Shown: piece by piece, positions 7,852 through 16,087 of the stretch | Layout of the letters: the number at the start of each line of letters is the position of its first letter | Position numbering within the stretch: position 1 is the stretch's first letter | Source of the DNA: DAOULY01 sp034414595 | Lineage (GTDB): Bacteria; Chloroflexota; Dehalococcoidia; SZUA-161; JAUWZY01 | Length of the DNA: 64,000 nucleotides | Reading direction: 5' to 3' | Assembly (NCBI GenBank): GCA_034414595.1 | Contig: DAOULY010000021.1 | Coordinates: 1 to 64,000 of the forward strand | Program-made: the position numbers and the translations under genes | The notes under the pieces: generated by a model | Databases searched by the model: none | Told to the model about the DNA's origin: nothing | The model's input: the letters and a program-made list of their open reading frames with translations, nothing else

Positions 7852-8790
7852 ATGCCGATAGCACATGAATTGGCCGAGCTAACCCCAAAGCAGGAGACGA
7901 TGCTCACCATTGGGGTTTTTGATGGAGTTCATCTGGGTCATCAGCACCTTATTGGAAACTTAAAAGAACAAGCAGCCGAGAGAGGGCTCAGTGCAGGAGT
8001 GCTGACTTTCCGGCGCCACCCCCAGGACGTGCTCCAGCCCCAAACCCAGCTCACCTTTCTCACCACACTTGAGGAGCGCATTAACCTCATCAGGAATCTT
8101 GGCATCGAATTCGTGGCCGTGCTCTCATTTACCAAGGCCGTAGCCCGGCTCAGCGCTCGGCGCTTTGTCTCTCTGCTGAAGGAGCATCTTCGGATGCGAG
8201 GGCTGGTCCTGGGACCTGATTTCGCCCTGGGCCGAGGCAGGGAGGGGAATGCCTCAACTCTCAAGGCCTTGGGTCAAGAGTTGGGCTTCACCGTAGCCTC
8301 AGTTCCCTACCTGCGGATAGAAGGCCAAGTGGTGAGCAGCACCTCGATCCGAGATGCGCTGTCCCGTGGTGATCTGAGCCGTGCAGCGCGGCTGCTCGGT
8401 CGCAATTTTAGCATAAAGGGCAGTGTCGTTCCCGGCGACGACCGGGGCAAGAAGCTGGGCTTCCCCACAGCAAATATCACACCGGGGCCGAGCCAAGCCC
8501 TCCCCACCGACGGCGTTTATGCCACCTGGGCCCGAGTTGGCGATAAGCGCTATGAATCAGCAACCAATGTCGGTGTCAGCCCCACCTTCGGCGGTAAAGC
8601 GCGCAACATTGAGGCCCATCTCATCGACTTCAACGGCGACCTCTACGGACAAGAGCTGACCATCGAGTTCGTGCAGCGCATCCGCGATGAGGTCAGTTTT
8701 GCCACCCCTGACGAGCTACGGGCACAAATGGGCCGCGATGTGGAGCAAGCAAAGGCAATGTTGACAATGAAAGCTGAGGCACGATCCTGA
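7852..8790 (+). CDS. ribF: Bifunctional riboflavin kinase / FAD synthetase
   Basis: 312 residues, typical RibF length. The N-terminal adenylyltransferase domain has the nucleotidyltransferase motif GVFDGVHLGHQ (about 21-31), the RRHPQDVL segment and VSSTSIRDAL near residue 163. The C-terminal riboflavin kinase domain shows GRGKK-like GDDRGKKLGFPTANI and the NVGVSPTFG motif. It converts riboflavin to FMN and FAD. GAGG lies only 1 nt before the ATG at 7852; a downstream ATG (residue 17, preceded by AGGAG) is possible but would remove residues that precede the motif in homologues. It shares one base with tyrS (TGATG). Adjacent etfAB are consumers of FAD. Confidence 0.95.
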   Translation: MPIAHELAELTPKQETMLTIGVFDGVHLGHQHLIGNLKEQAAERGLSAGVLTFRRHPQDVLQPQTQLTFLTTLEERINLIRNLGIEFVAVLSFTKAVARLSARRFVSLLKEHLRMRGLVLGPDFALGRGREGNASTLKALGQELGFTVASVPYLRIEGQVVSSTSIRDALSRGDLSRAARLLGRNFSIKGSVVPGDDRGKKLGFPTANITPGPSQALPTDGVYATWARVGDKRYESATNVGVSPTFGGKARNIEAHLIDFNGDLYGQELTIEFVQRIRDEVSFATPDELRAQMGRDVEQAKAMLTMKAEARS

Positions 8791-10145
8791 TGTCAAGCCC
8801 CTCTCTTGATCTTGCCTTGAAGCGTGGCGTCGCCGAGATCATTGTCGAGCAGGACTTTGAGAATCTGCTGAATTCTGGCAGAAAACTGCGCTTTAAGCAA
8901 GGATTTGACCCCAGCCGCCCCGACATCCACCTCGGCCATGTGGTCAGCTTGAGGAAGCTGCGCCAATTCCAGGAGATGGGACACCATGTGGTCGTCATCA
9001 TCGGCGACTGGACCGCTCAGATCGGTGACCCCAGCGGCGAGTCCCAAACTCGACCTATGCTCTCCCGAGATGAGGTCCTGGCTAACGCCGAGACCTATCT
9101 CAAGCAGTTCTTCAAAGTGGTCGATGAGCAACGGACTGAGGTCCGATGGCAAAGCGAATGGTTCGAGAACTTCACACTGGCCGATGTCATCGCCCTCACC
9201 AGCAAGTTCACCATAGCACAGCTCATGGCCCGGGAGGACTTTGCCAAGAGGCAGCAGGCGGGGAAGCCAATAGCCCTAAGCGAGCTCCTATATCCATTAC
9301 TCCAGGCCTATGATTCTGTCGTCGTTTACGCCGATGTCGAGCTCGGCGGCATCGACCAGAAGTTCAACTGTCTGGTGGGCCGGGAGCTGCAGCAGATGAT
9401 GGGTCAGCGGCCACAGCAGGTCTTCCTGACCCCGTTGCTGGTGGGCACCGACGGCAGTCAAAAGATGTCCAAGAGCCTGGGCAACTACATCGCTATCGAA
9501 GACCCGCCCAACGAGATGTACGGCAAGGTGATGAGCATCCCCGACGAGCTTATCCTGGACTACTTTGAGCTTCTTACAGATGTGGACGATGAGATGCTCA
9601 CAGAATACAGGAAATTGCTTTCTGACAATTCGAAAAATCCAATGGAAATAAAGAAGTTCCTTGCCTGGGAGATAGTCAGGCAGTTTCACGGAATACAAGC
9701 AGCGGAGGATGCACAGGAGCATTTTGAGCGCGTAGTACAACGAAAAGAAATGCCTGAGGAAATCGAACCATTTCGTGTTTCCTTTAACCATTTAAGAGAG
9801 CTTCATAGACAGCGTCTTATCAGAAGAGGGGATATTCCCGAGGCCCCCGGTGCCACCAAGGTCGTACCTCCTGCCAATAGTGGTAGCCTAAACTTCTCGA
9901 TAGAGGTAGTCGGTACAAGCAGACATAAACATGTTAAAGTCCATGTAGGGGAGTTCCTACACCTTTCGGGACTAATTAGTGGCAGTTCCGAGGCCAAGAG
10001 GCAGATAGCTCAAGGGGCCATCGAACTCGATGGCGTAAGGATAGATTCTTTCACCGATGCGAGGCCGATAAAGGATGGCAGCATTATCAGGGTGGGCAAG
10101 CGCCGCTTTGTTAAGATAGTGGATGCCGATAAGAAGAGTGATTGA
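8790..10145 (+). CDS. tyrS: Tyrosyl-tRNA synthetase
   Basis: 451 residues, slightly long for a bacterial TyrS. Class I signatures are present: HLGH (about residue 48, the HIGH motif) and KMSKS (about 225-229). The C-terminus carries an S4-like RNA-binding segment around SSEAKRQIAQGAIELDG. An insertion of roughly 50 residues precedes the S4 part. Composition changes within the gene: the line at 9361-9420 is 63% GC and the line at 9601-9660 is 33%, with A/T-ending codons after about 9590. This may mark recombination. It overlaps ribF by one base and abuts the MaoC gene without a gap, so translation is probably coupled. Confidence 0.95.
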   Translation: MSSPSLDLALKRGVAEIIVEQDFENLLNSGRKLRFKQGFDPSRPDIHLGHVVSLRKLRQFQEMGHHVVVIIGDWTAQIGDPSGESQTRPMLSRDEVLANAETYLKQFFKVVDEQRTEVRWQSEWFENFTLADVIALTSKFTIAQLMAREDFAKRQQAGKPIALSELLYPLLQAYDSVVVYADVELGGIDQKFNCLVGRELQQMMGQRPQQVFLTPLLVGTDGSQKMSKSLGNYIAIEDPPNEMYGKVMSIPDELILDYFELLTDVDDEMLTEYRKLLSDNSKNPMEIKKFLAWEIVRQFHGIQAAEDAQEHFERVVQRKEMPEEIEPFRVSFNHLRELHRQRLIRRGDIPEAPGATKVVPPANSGSLNFSIEVVGTSRHKHVKVHVGEFLHLSGLISGSSEAKRQIAQGAIELDGVRIDSFTDARPIKDGSIIRVGKRRFVKIVDADKKSD

Positions 10146-10595
10146 ATGTACTTTGAGGAATTCAACACCGGTGATAGCTTCAACACCAGGAGCAGGCTCA
10201 TCACGGGAACGGATGTGGACCTGTTCGCCGCGCTCACCGGGGCCACCAATCCCGTGTTCCTGGCTGATGAATGCGGCAGAGCGATGGGCTACAAAGGGAG
10301 GATGGCCCCCGGCATGTTGACGCTGTCCCTGGCCGTGGGGCTACAGTATTCGGCAGGATTGCTTGATCACGCCAGGGCGTTCTTAGGCATCAGCGACCTT
10401 AGATTCCTGGCACCGCTGAACCCGGGTGATGCAATCAAGTGCCAAACCGAGGTGACAAACAAAAAGGACATGGGGGAAGATAACGGCATAGTCACCTTCA
10501 ACTGGTCTTGTGAGAACCAGGACAGGAACACTGTATTGCAGGCTGAGGCCACTTTTATGATTTTAAAGCAACCAAAGGGGAATGTAGCATTCTAA
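10146..10595 (+). CDS. MaoC-like hot-dog dehydratase
   Basis: 149 residues with the single hot-dog fold layout of the MaoC/(R)-specific enoyl-CoA hydratase family: an N-terminal FEEFNTGDSF strand, the segment FAALTGATNPVFLADE where family members carry the catalytic Asp/His dyad (here D and then N-P-V-F rather than N-P-x-H), and KGRMAPGMLTLSLAVG. The usual His is not obvious, so activity is uncertain. The start codon follows the tyrS stop directly. Position upstream of the decarboxylase genes suggests a CoA-thioester hydration or thioester-binding role linked to them. Confidence 0.82.
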   Translation: MYFEEFNTGDSFNTRSRLITGTDVDLFAALTGATNPVFLADECGRAMGYKGRMAPGMLTLSLAVGLQYSAGLLDHARAFLGISDLRFLAPLNPGDAIKCQTEVTNKKDMGEDNGIVTFNWSCENQDRNTVLQAEATFMILKQPKGNVAF

Positions 10596-10616
10596 GGTAG
10601 GGAAAGGAGGCCTGTT

Positions 10617-12221
10617 ATGGCAGAATGGCACGAATACCCGGGAGGCGTGTATAAGCTGAAACAGGATTTATATCAAGAATTAGAGGAGCGGCGTAAGAAA
10701 GTCTTGCAGATGGGAGAGGCAAAGGTACTCGAAGAGCGTAGAAAAGCGGGGCAACTCTCGGCCCGCGAGAGGATAGACTATCTCTTCGATCCGGGCACCT
10801 TCACCGAGATAGGAATGCACATAAGAAACAGAACAATACATTTTGGCATGGACAAGCGATGGGTTCCAGCCGAAGGGGTGGTCACCGGCTTTGGCCAGGT
10901 AAATGGCAGATGGGTTGTTGCCTTCTCCGAAGATTATTCGGCAATGGCCGGGACCTTTGGCGAATACCACGGCAAGAAGGAAGTCTATGCCATTCAGTTT
11001 GCCATGGAGAAAGGGTGGCCAGTTATCGGCATAAATGACTCCGGTGGTGCCAGATTGCAAGAGGGAATGGACACTCTGGAAGCATATGGCTGGCTATTTA
11101 GAATGCAGGACTTGGCCTCAGGTGTAATACCTCAAATATCCCTGTTGCTTGGCCCCTGCCTCGGTGGGCAGGCTTACCACCCGATAATGCAGGACTTTCT
11201 GATTCAAACCCGTGATACCGGCTTCATGGGCATCGCCGGACCTGCTTTCGTTAAGACACAGATCGGGGAGGAGATCAGCCTTCAGGAGCTCTCAGGCTGG
11301 AGAGCCCACGCCCAGAAGTCCGGTCAGACACATGTAGTAGCCGAAGACGATAAAGATGCTATAGATAAGGCCAAGGAACTCTTAGCCTTATTCCCGTCCA
11401 GTAATCGAGAGAAGCCGCCTCGCATCGATACCCAAGATCCCCAGGAGCGCATCGTGGAGGAGCTTGACAACTTTGTCCCCGACGAGCCTTTTAAGCCGTT
11501 TGATATGAAGAAAGTGATAAGAGCTCTAGTAGACGATGGCTATTTCTTTGAGACTTTGGGACTCTATGCCAGACATTTCATTACCGGATTTGCCCGCTTT
11601 AATGGCCGTACTGTGGGAATAGTAGCCAATCAACCCATGCATGCTGCCGGCATGTTGGATATCGACGCCTCGGACAAAGGAGCAAGGTTTATAAGATTCT
11701 GCGACCTGTTTAATATCCCTCTGGTGACTTTAACGGACTGCCCTGGCTATGTGATAGGCTCCCAGGCGGATTGGGCAGGGATCCTGCGCCACGGTGCCAA
11801 GATGCTCTTCGCCTGGACCGATGCCACAGTGCCCTTGATCGCCATCATACTGAGGAAGTCTTACGCTGGGGCCCACTACGGGATGCTGGACAAGAGCATT
11901 GGAGCTGATTTCGTCTTCGCCTGGCCCACAGCCCGCGTTACCATCGTGGGCGCTGCTACTGCGGCCAGTGTGATCTTCGCCAGGGAGATAAGGGAGGCAG
12001 AGAACTCAGCAGAGGTAAGGTCGCAGCGAATAAGGGAATACAGCGAAATCTACGAAAATCCCTACGTGGCGGCGGAGAGAGGATATGTTGACGATGTCAT
12101 AATGCCCCATGATACCAGGAAGTACGTCAACAGGGCATTGGACATCTTGGAGAATAAATTCGTTACCCCCGGAACTTGTCCCTGGAAGGTCTGGAGGAAA
12201 TACTCCAATATCAATCTATGA
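10617..12221 (+). CDS. Carboxyltransferase (alpha) subunit of biotin-dependent acyl-CoA decarboxylase
   Basis: 534 residues, the length of MmdA/PccB-type carboxyltransferases (crotonase fold, two halves). Family motifs include NDSGGARLQEGMDTLEAYG and the oxyanion segment LGPCLGGQAYHP in the N-half, and ITGFARFNGRTVGIVANQP and TLTDCPGYVIGSQAD in the C-half. No biotin carboxylase gene is nearby. The following genes encode a gamma-like membrane peptide, a biotin carrier and the Na+-pumping beta subunit. The set is therefore a Na+-translocating decarboxylase (methylmalonyl-CoA or glutaconyl-CoA type). The substrate cannot be decided by eye; nearby alicyclic-acid genes would suit glutaconyl-CoA. 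A strong AAAGGAGG lies 6 nt before the ATG. Confidence 0.9.
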   Translation: MAEWHEYPGGVYKLKQDLYQELEERRKKVLQMGEAKVLEERRKAGQLSARERIDYLFDPGTFTEIGMHIRNRTIHFGMDKRWVPAEGVVTGFGQVNGRWVVAFSEDYSAMAGTFGEYHGKKEVYAIQFAMEKGWPVIGINDSGGARLQEGMDTLEAYGWLFRMQDLASGVIPQISLLLGPCLGGQAYHPIMQDFLIQTRDTGFMGIAGPAFVKTQIGEEISLQELSGWRAHAQKSGQTHVVAEDDKDAIDKAKELLALFPSSNREKPPRIDTQDPQERIVEELDNFVPDEPFKPFDMKKVIRALVDDGYFFETLGLYARHFITGFARFNGRTVGIVANQPMHAAGMLDIDASDKGARFIRFCDLFNIPLVTLTDCPGYVIGSQADWAGILRHGAKMLFAWTDATVPLIAIILRKSYAGAHYGMLDKSIGADFVFAWPTARVTIVGAATAASVIFAREIREAENSAEVRSQRIREYSEIYENPYVAAERGYVDDVIMPHDTRKYVNRALDILENKFVTPGTCPWKVWRKYSNINL

Positions 12222-12231
12222 GAATAGGAAA

Positions 12232-12390
12232 ATGGATTGGGGTTTTGCTTTTAAGGTAGCCGGCATTGGCTTTGGCGGTGTCTTCTCAGTCCTGATTATA
12301 TTAGCATTGACCCTATGGCTTGTTGGAATCGGGATCCGTAGAGCCTCCGAAAAAAGTGCCAAGGCCCAAAAAGACGAAGGAAAGGAGTAG
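12232..12390 (+). CDS. OadG/MmdD-like small membrane subunit (gamma/delta)
   Basis: A 52-residue ORF starting MDWGFAFKVAG. It has one hydrophobic helix (about 9-34) followed by a short basic and charged tail ending KDEGKE. This matches the architecture of oxaloacetate decarboxylase gamma and methylmalonyl-CoA decarboxylase delta subunits, which anchor the carboxyltransferase to the beta subunit. AGGAA lies upstream of the ATG; the gene starts 10 bp after the carboxyltransferase stop and ends 3 bp before the biotin carrier start. The assignment rests on size, topology and position rather than sequence motifs. Tail lacks the Pro/Ala-rich linker seen in longer relatives. Confidence 0.8.
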   Translation: MDWGFAFKVAGIGFGGVFSVLIILALTLWLVGIGIRRASEKSAKAQKDEGKE

Positions 12391-12393
12391 CAA

Positions 12394-12615
12394 ATGGCCC
12401 AAGAGATAGTTGAGGCCCCGATACCGGGCAAGGTTCTTGAAGTTCATGTGAGCGCGGGAGCTAAGATCGAAGAAGGAGATGTCATTTGCACCGTGGAATC
12501 GATGAAGATGGAGAATCCGATAGTGGCCCCTGTTTCCGGGGTCATTAATGAAATAAAAGTCTCTCCAGACCAAGCGGTCAAATCCGGAGAGACCATCGCC
12601 ATCATCGAATACTAA
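12394..12615 (+). CDS. Biotin carboxyl carrier subunit of the decarboxylase
   Basis: 73 residues, essentially only a biotinyl domain. The biotin-attachment motif ESMKMEN is centred near residue 38, with flanking APIPGKVLEV and VAPVSGVINE half-repeats. It would shuttle CO2 from the carboxyltransferase to the beta subunit. It lacks the long Ala/Pro linker found in many MmdC/GcdC proteins. Translation is likely coupled: 3 bp after the gamma gene and 16 bp before beta. Confidence 0.93.
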   Translation: MAQEIVEAPIPGKVLEVHVSAGAKIEEGDVICTVESMKMENPIVAPVSGVINEIKVSPDQAVKSGETIAIIEY

Positions 12616-12631
12616 ATAGGAAAATCTTTAA

Positions 12632-14029
12632 TTGGGCTTCGAGACAGGCTTTAGTGCCTTCTTCACGGGTGGGCCATTCCCGGGAAGCTATGTGGTGATG
12701 CTCATTATCGGGGTAGTTTTCGTCTACCTCGGCATCGCCAAGAAATGGGAACCATTGCTTCTCGTCCCTATCGGCTTCGCCATATTACTGGTCAACCTCT
12801 TTCCCGCGCTTATCAATGCCAGCTTTGACGTCAAAGCACCAATTGATGGAACGGTATCAGCGATATATGTAAGCCCGGCAGATGGCGAGGATGTCGAAAT
12901 CGAGGAGGACACGCCCCTCTTTCAACTGACAAAAGACGGTACGCAATTTGAGGTAAAGGCACCTGCAGACGGGACTCTGAGCCATGACGATATCGCGGTC
13001 AGCATTGGCTCCGCTGTATTTGCCCAGGATAAGTTGGCAACTTTAGAAAATGTCTCGATACTTAACGAGAATGCAACCGCATCAGGACTGTTCGCTCAGT
13101 TCTTCCGCTCCGGCATCCAATCGGAGCTAATACCTCTCCTCATCTTCCTCGGGCTGGGTGCCCTGACCGATTTTGGCCCCCTCATCGCCAACCCCAAGAC
13201 CATGCTCCTTGGAGCAGCAGCCCAATTCGGGGTCTATTTCACCTTCTTCGCCGCCCTGCTCATAGGCGTCGGCTGGCTCAATTGGGTGCCTTTCAACATC
13301 TCGGATGCATGCTGCATAGGGATTATCGGTGGTGCTGATGGCCCGACCACGGTCTATCTCACCACCAAGCTATCACCCGAGCTGCTCAGCGCCACCGCTG
13401 TCGCCGCCTACTCCTATATGGCCATGGTGCCCCTGATACAGCCGCCGGTGATAAGGCTCCTGACCACCAAGAAGGAGCGCGCTATCTATATGAAGCCGCA
13501 GCTGAGGGAGGTATCGACGCGGGAGAAGCTTTTCTTCCCGTTTATCGGAGCTATCGTCATCATCCTGCTTGTGCCGCCGGCAGCGCCGCTCATCGGCATG
13601 TTCATGTTCGGAAACCTGCTCAATGTCTGCGGGGTTACCGATCGGCTATCGGAGACGGCAGGCGGCGCCTTTATGAACATCTTGACTATACTGCTCGGCT
13701 TGGCCATAGGCGGAATCATGACCGCGAACAACTTCCTCAAGCTGGACTCGCTCCTGGTCTTCGCCCTGGGTCTGGTGGCCTTCTCCACCGCCACCGCTTT
13801 CGGCGTCCTCTTCGGCAAGCTGATGAACAAGTTCTCCAAGGAGCCGATAAATCCTATGATCGGGGCTGCCGGGGTCTCAGCGGTACCGATGTCGTCACGG
13901 GTGGTACAGCGGATGGGTCAACAGGCCAATCCGAGGAACTTCCTGCTCATGCACGCCATGGGGCCCAACCTGGCCGGGGTGATCGGCACCATCACCGCCG
14001 CCGGTATATTCATCAGTATGGTGGGCTAA
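12632..14029 (+). CDS. Na+-translocating decarboxylase beta subunit with an inserted barrel-like domain
   Basis: 465 residues; the OadB/MmdB/GcdB family is usually about 370-430. The TTG at 12632 is the start that retains the first membrane helix; a weak AGG precedes it. Conserved family segments include GALTDFGPLIANPKTMLLGAAAQFG, the Na+-site loop GIIGGADGPT (containing the key Asp), NFLKLD and NPMIGAAGVSAVP. Between the first two membrane helices and the next conserved helix lies an extra segment (residues about 64-140) with two similar halves, FDVKAPIDGTVS (65-76) and FEVKAPADGTLS (106-117). It resembles a barrel-sandwich (biotinyl/lipoyl-like) fold but has no MKM lysine. The subunit couples decarboxylation of carboxybiotin to Na+ export. 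Confidence 0.92.
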   Translation: MGFETGFSAFFTGGPFPGSYVVMLIIGVVFVYLGIAKKWEPLLLVPIGFAILLVNLFPALINASFDVKAPIDGTVSAIYVSPADGEDVEIEEDTPLFQLTKDGTQFEVKAPADGTLSHDDIAVSIGSAVFAQDKLATLENVSILNENATASGLFAQFFRSGIQSELIPLLIFLGLGALTDFGPLIANPKTMLLGAAAQFGVYFTFFAALLIGVGWLNWVPFNISDACCIGIIGGADGPTTVYLTTKLSPELLSATAVAAYSYMAMVPLIQPPVIRLLTTKKERAIYMKPQLREVSTREKLFFPFIGAIVIILLVPPAAPLIGMFMFGNLLNVCGVTDRLSETAGGAFMNILTILLGLAIGGIMTANNFLKLDSLLVFALGLVAFSTATAFGVLFGKLMNKFSKEPINPMIGAAGVSAVPMSSRVVQRMGQQANPRNFLLMHAMGPNLAGVIGTITAAGIFISMVG

Positions 14030-14040
14030 TAACAACCCTA

Positions 14041-15177
14041 TTACCCCAGGATATGGCGGGCGATAATTATCTTATGGACCTGGTTGGTCCCTTCCACAAT
14101 CTGGTACTGCTTGGCATCGCGGAAGAAGTGCTCCACAGGATACTCCCGCATCAAGCCCACACCACCGAGGAGCTGGATAGAATCTGTAGCCACCTTCATC
14201 GCGACATCAGTAGCAAACATTTTGCACATGGAGGCTTCCAGAGTATAGTTCTGCCCGGCATCGCGGAGACGGGCTGCATTTTGAGTCAACACCCGGGCAG
14301 CCTCAATTTGAGTGGCCATATCAGCCAACATCCACTGAATCCCCTGAAAACTGGCGATGGTCTGCCCGAACTGGATCCGCTCCTTGTCATAGTTGACTGC
14401 GGTCTCAAAGGCCCCCTGGGCAATGCCTACCGCTGAGGCTGCTGTGCCCACACGCGCGACATCCAGGCCAGCCATGGCCAAGCCAAAACCCCGGCCTTCG
14501 CCACCAAGCATGTTTTCCTTGGGCACGCGGCAGTTCTCAAAGATCTCCTCACGGGCAACACAGGCTTTATTGGATAGCTTCTTTTCCTTCTTGCCAAAGG
14601 TGAAGCCAGCCATCCCTGATTCCAGAAGGAATAGGCTCATCCCCTTGGCGCCCTTGGTCTTGTCCGTTTTGGTCAGCACCAAATAAATCTGCGCCTCACC
14701 GCCGTTGCTGGTGAAGATCTTAGTGCCGTTGATCACATAGTCATCGCCATCGGAGTCAGCGACGGTCTCAATAGAAGAGAGATCAGACCCAGCATTAGGC
14801 TCGGTCAAGGCCAGCGCGGCTACTTTCTCCCCTTTAGCCAGCGGGACCAGGAACTTCTGTTTCTGCTCCTCAGTGCCAAACTCAAGTATGGAGTCAGCGA
14901 CCCCGTCATGGGTGTACACGATCCCAGCATCAGCAGGGCTCACCCGACCGATCTCCTCCAAGACCAACACCCAGGTAGCAGTATTCAGTCCTGCGCCTCC
15001 ATACTGGTCCGGGACCATCGAGCCTAAGAGGTTCAGTTCCGCCAGCTTGCGAATGTTCTCCCAGGGGAATTTCTCCGCATCGTCGTACTCCGCCCACGTT
15101 GGGGCGATTTCCTTCTCGGCAAACTCCCGCACCATCGTCTGTACTGCCTTTTGCTCTTCAGTCAGCAGCAAGCCCAT
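14041..15177 (-). CDS. Acyl-CoA dehydrogenase
   Basis: 378 residues, standard for the FAD-dependent family. Signature segments are ALTEPNAGSDLSS (about 126-138), GTKIFTSNGG, the QLLGGVGLMREYPVE signature and QIVEGTNQV near the C-terminus, which holds the usual catalytic Glu. Electrons should go to EtfAB. The gene ends 11 bp from the stop of the decarboxylase beta gene (convergent) and is the last gene of a minus operon with the IpdAB-like pair and an alcohol dehydrogenase. Short-chain acyl-CoA or glutaryl-CoA are possible substrates; not decided by sequence reading. Confidence 0.93.
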   Translation of the reverse strand: MGLLLTEEQKAVQTMVREFAEKEIAPTWAEYDDAEKFPWENIRKLAELNLLGSMVPDQYGGAGLNTATWVLVLEEIGRVSPADAGIVYTHDGVADSILEFGTEEQKQKFLVPLAKGEKVAALALTEPNAGSDLSSIETVADSDGDDYVINGTKIFTSNGGEAQIYLVLTKTDKTKGAKGMSLFLLESGMAGFTFGKKEKKLSNKACVAREEIFENCRVPKENMLGGEGRGFGLAMAGLDVARVGTAASAVGIAQGAFETAVNYDKERIQFGQTIASFQGIQWMLADMATQIEAARVLTQNAARLRDAGQNYTLEASMCKMFATDVAMKVATDSIQLLGGVGLMREYPVEHFFRDAKQYQIVEGTNQVHKIIIARHILG

Positions 15178-15209
15178 GACTCATCTCCTTTTCCAGTATT
15201 TATTTGAGT

Positions 15210-16055
15210 TTAACTCAGTAGCTCCCTTTCCTTCTCCAGAATCTGCCTGGTCAGCTCCGCGGCTTCCTTGCCGCCGAGAAATTCCAACTTGCGGCAGCCA
15301 AGAGGGTCGAGCTCACGAATGACCTCGGCTTCCTCCTCAGAAGGCGGCTCAGTCTGCGGGACTGGAGACGGAATCACGAGTTCGAATCCGGTGTTCTCAG
15401 CAACTGTTTCCACGGTCACTCCTGGATGGAGTGATCTGATCCGCATCCTCTTCTGCTCCGGGTCAAAATCGAATGCCCCCAGGTTGGTCACTATCAACGC
15501 TGGCAGCCCCCAGTGCACCTCCCCTTTGTCCCGGGCTGGCCCGTAGCCCACGCCGCAGACATAGTCCACCTTTTCAACGAAAAGCCGGTTGGTGTGCTGG
15601 GGAAGATAATAGTACATGCCATCGAGATAGACACTGTCCTCGGGAACTCCTCGCGGGCCAATCAGCTGCACCGTAGGCTTGTGCCAATCGCCGATGACCG
15701 AGATATTGCTGTTGCCATGCTTATCCAACTGGGCTGGTCGCACCCAGATGATGAAGTTCCCCCTGAGGATGAAGTCGAACAGCTCCTCAGTGGACAGGCA
15801 CAGCGGTAGTCCACCGCCTTTACCAGCCAGCCGGTAGGTGACGAACTCCTGAAGGGTGTAGGCGGGGATAACATCAGCATCGATGAGGTTCATGGAGTCC
15901 AACACCATCATATCCGGATTGTGTACTCTCTTGGCCAACATCGCAGCCAGGGTGGAGCAGTAGGTCGCTGCCCCGCCGAGCACCGCGCCTTTGAACTCCC
16001 GGGACATAACTGCGATCATCAACTCATCAATGGTGTAGTCTGATGCATAAGCCAT
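15210..16055 (-). CDS. CoA-transferase family I beta-type subunit, IpdB-like
   Basis: About 281 residues from the ATG at 16055, chosen because GGAGG sits 8 nt upstream; a GTG three codons earlier is weaker. The fold is that of GctB/COG2057. Conserved features are the GGAATYCSTLAAMLAKR start, DKHGNSNIS, FVEKVDYVCGVGY and VTNLGAFDFDPEQKRMRIRSLHPGVT. In glutaconate CoA-transferase the catalytic Glu lies in an ESGxxD segment; here the matching segment reads LDSMNLID, without that Glu. The same loss is known in IpdB of the mycobacterial ring-opening hydrolase IpdAB. It is 32 bp from its partner. CoA-transfer or hydrolase are the two options; hydrolase is favoured by inference. Confidence 0.82.
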   Translation of the reverse strand: MAYASDYTIDELMIAVMSREFKGAVLGGAATYCSTLAAMLAKRVHNPDMMVLDSMNLIDADVIPAYTLQEFVTYRLAGKGGGLPLCLSTEELFDFILRGNFIIWVRPAQLDKHGNSNISVIGDWHKPTVQLIGPRGVPEDSVYLDGMYYYLPQHTNRLFVEKVDYVCGVGYGPARDKGEVHWGLPALIVTNLGAFDFDPEQKRMRIRSLHPGVTVETVAENTGFELVIPSPVPQTEPPSEEEAEVIRELDPLGCRKLEFLGGKEAAELTRQILEKERELLS

Positions 16056-16087
16056 ATTGAACACCTCCGAAAGAATTTAAAAGAAAC

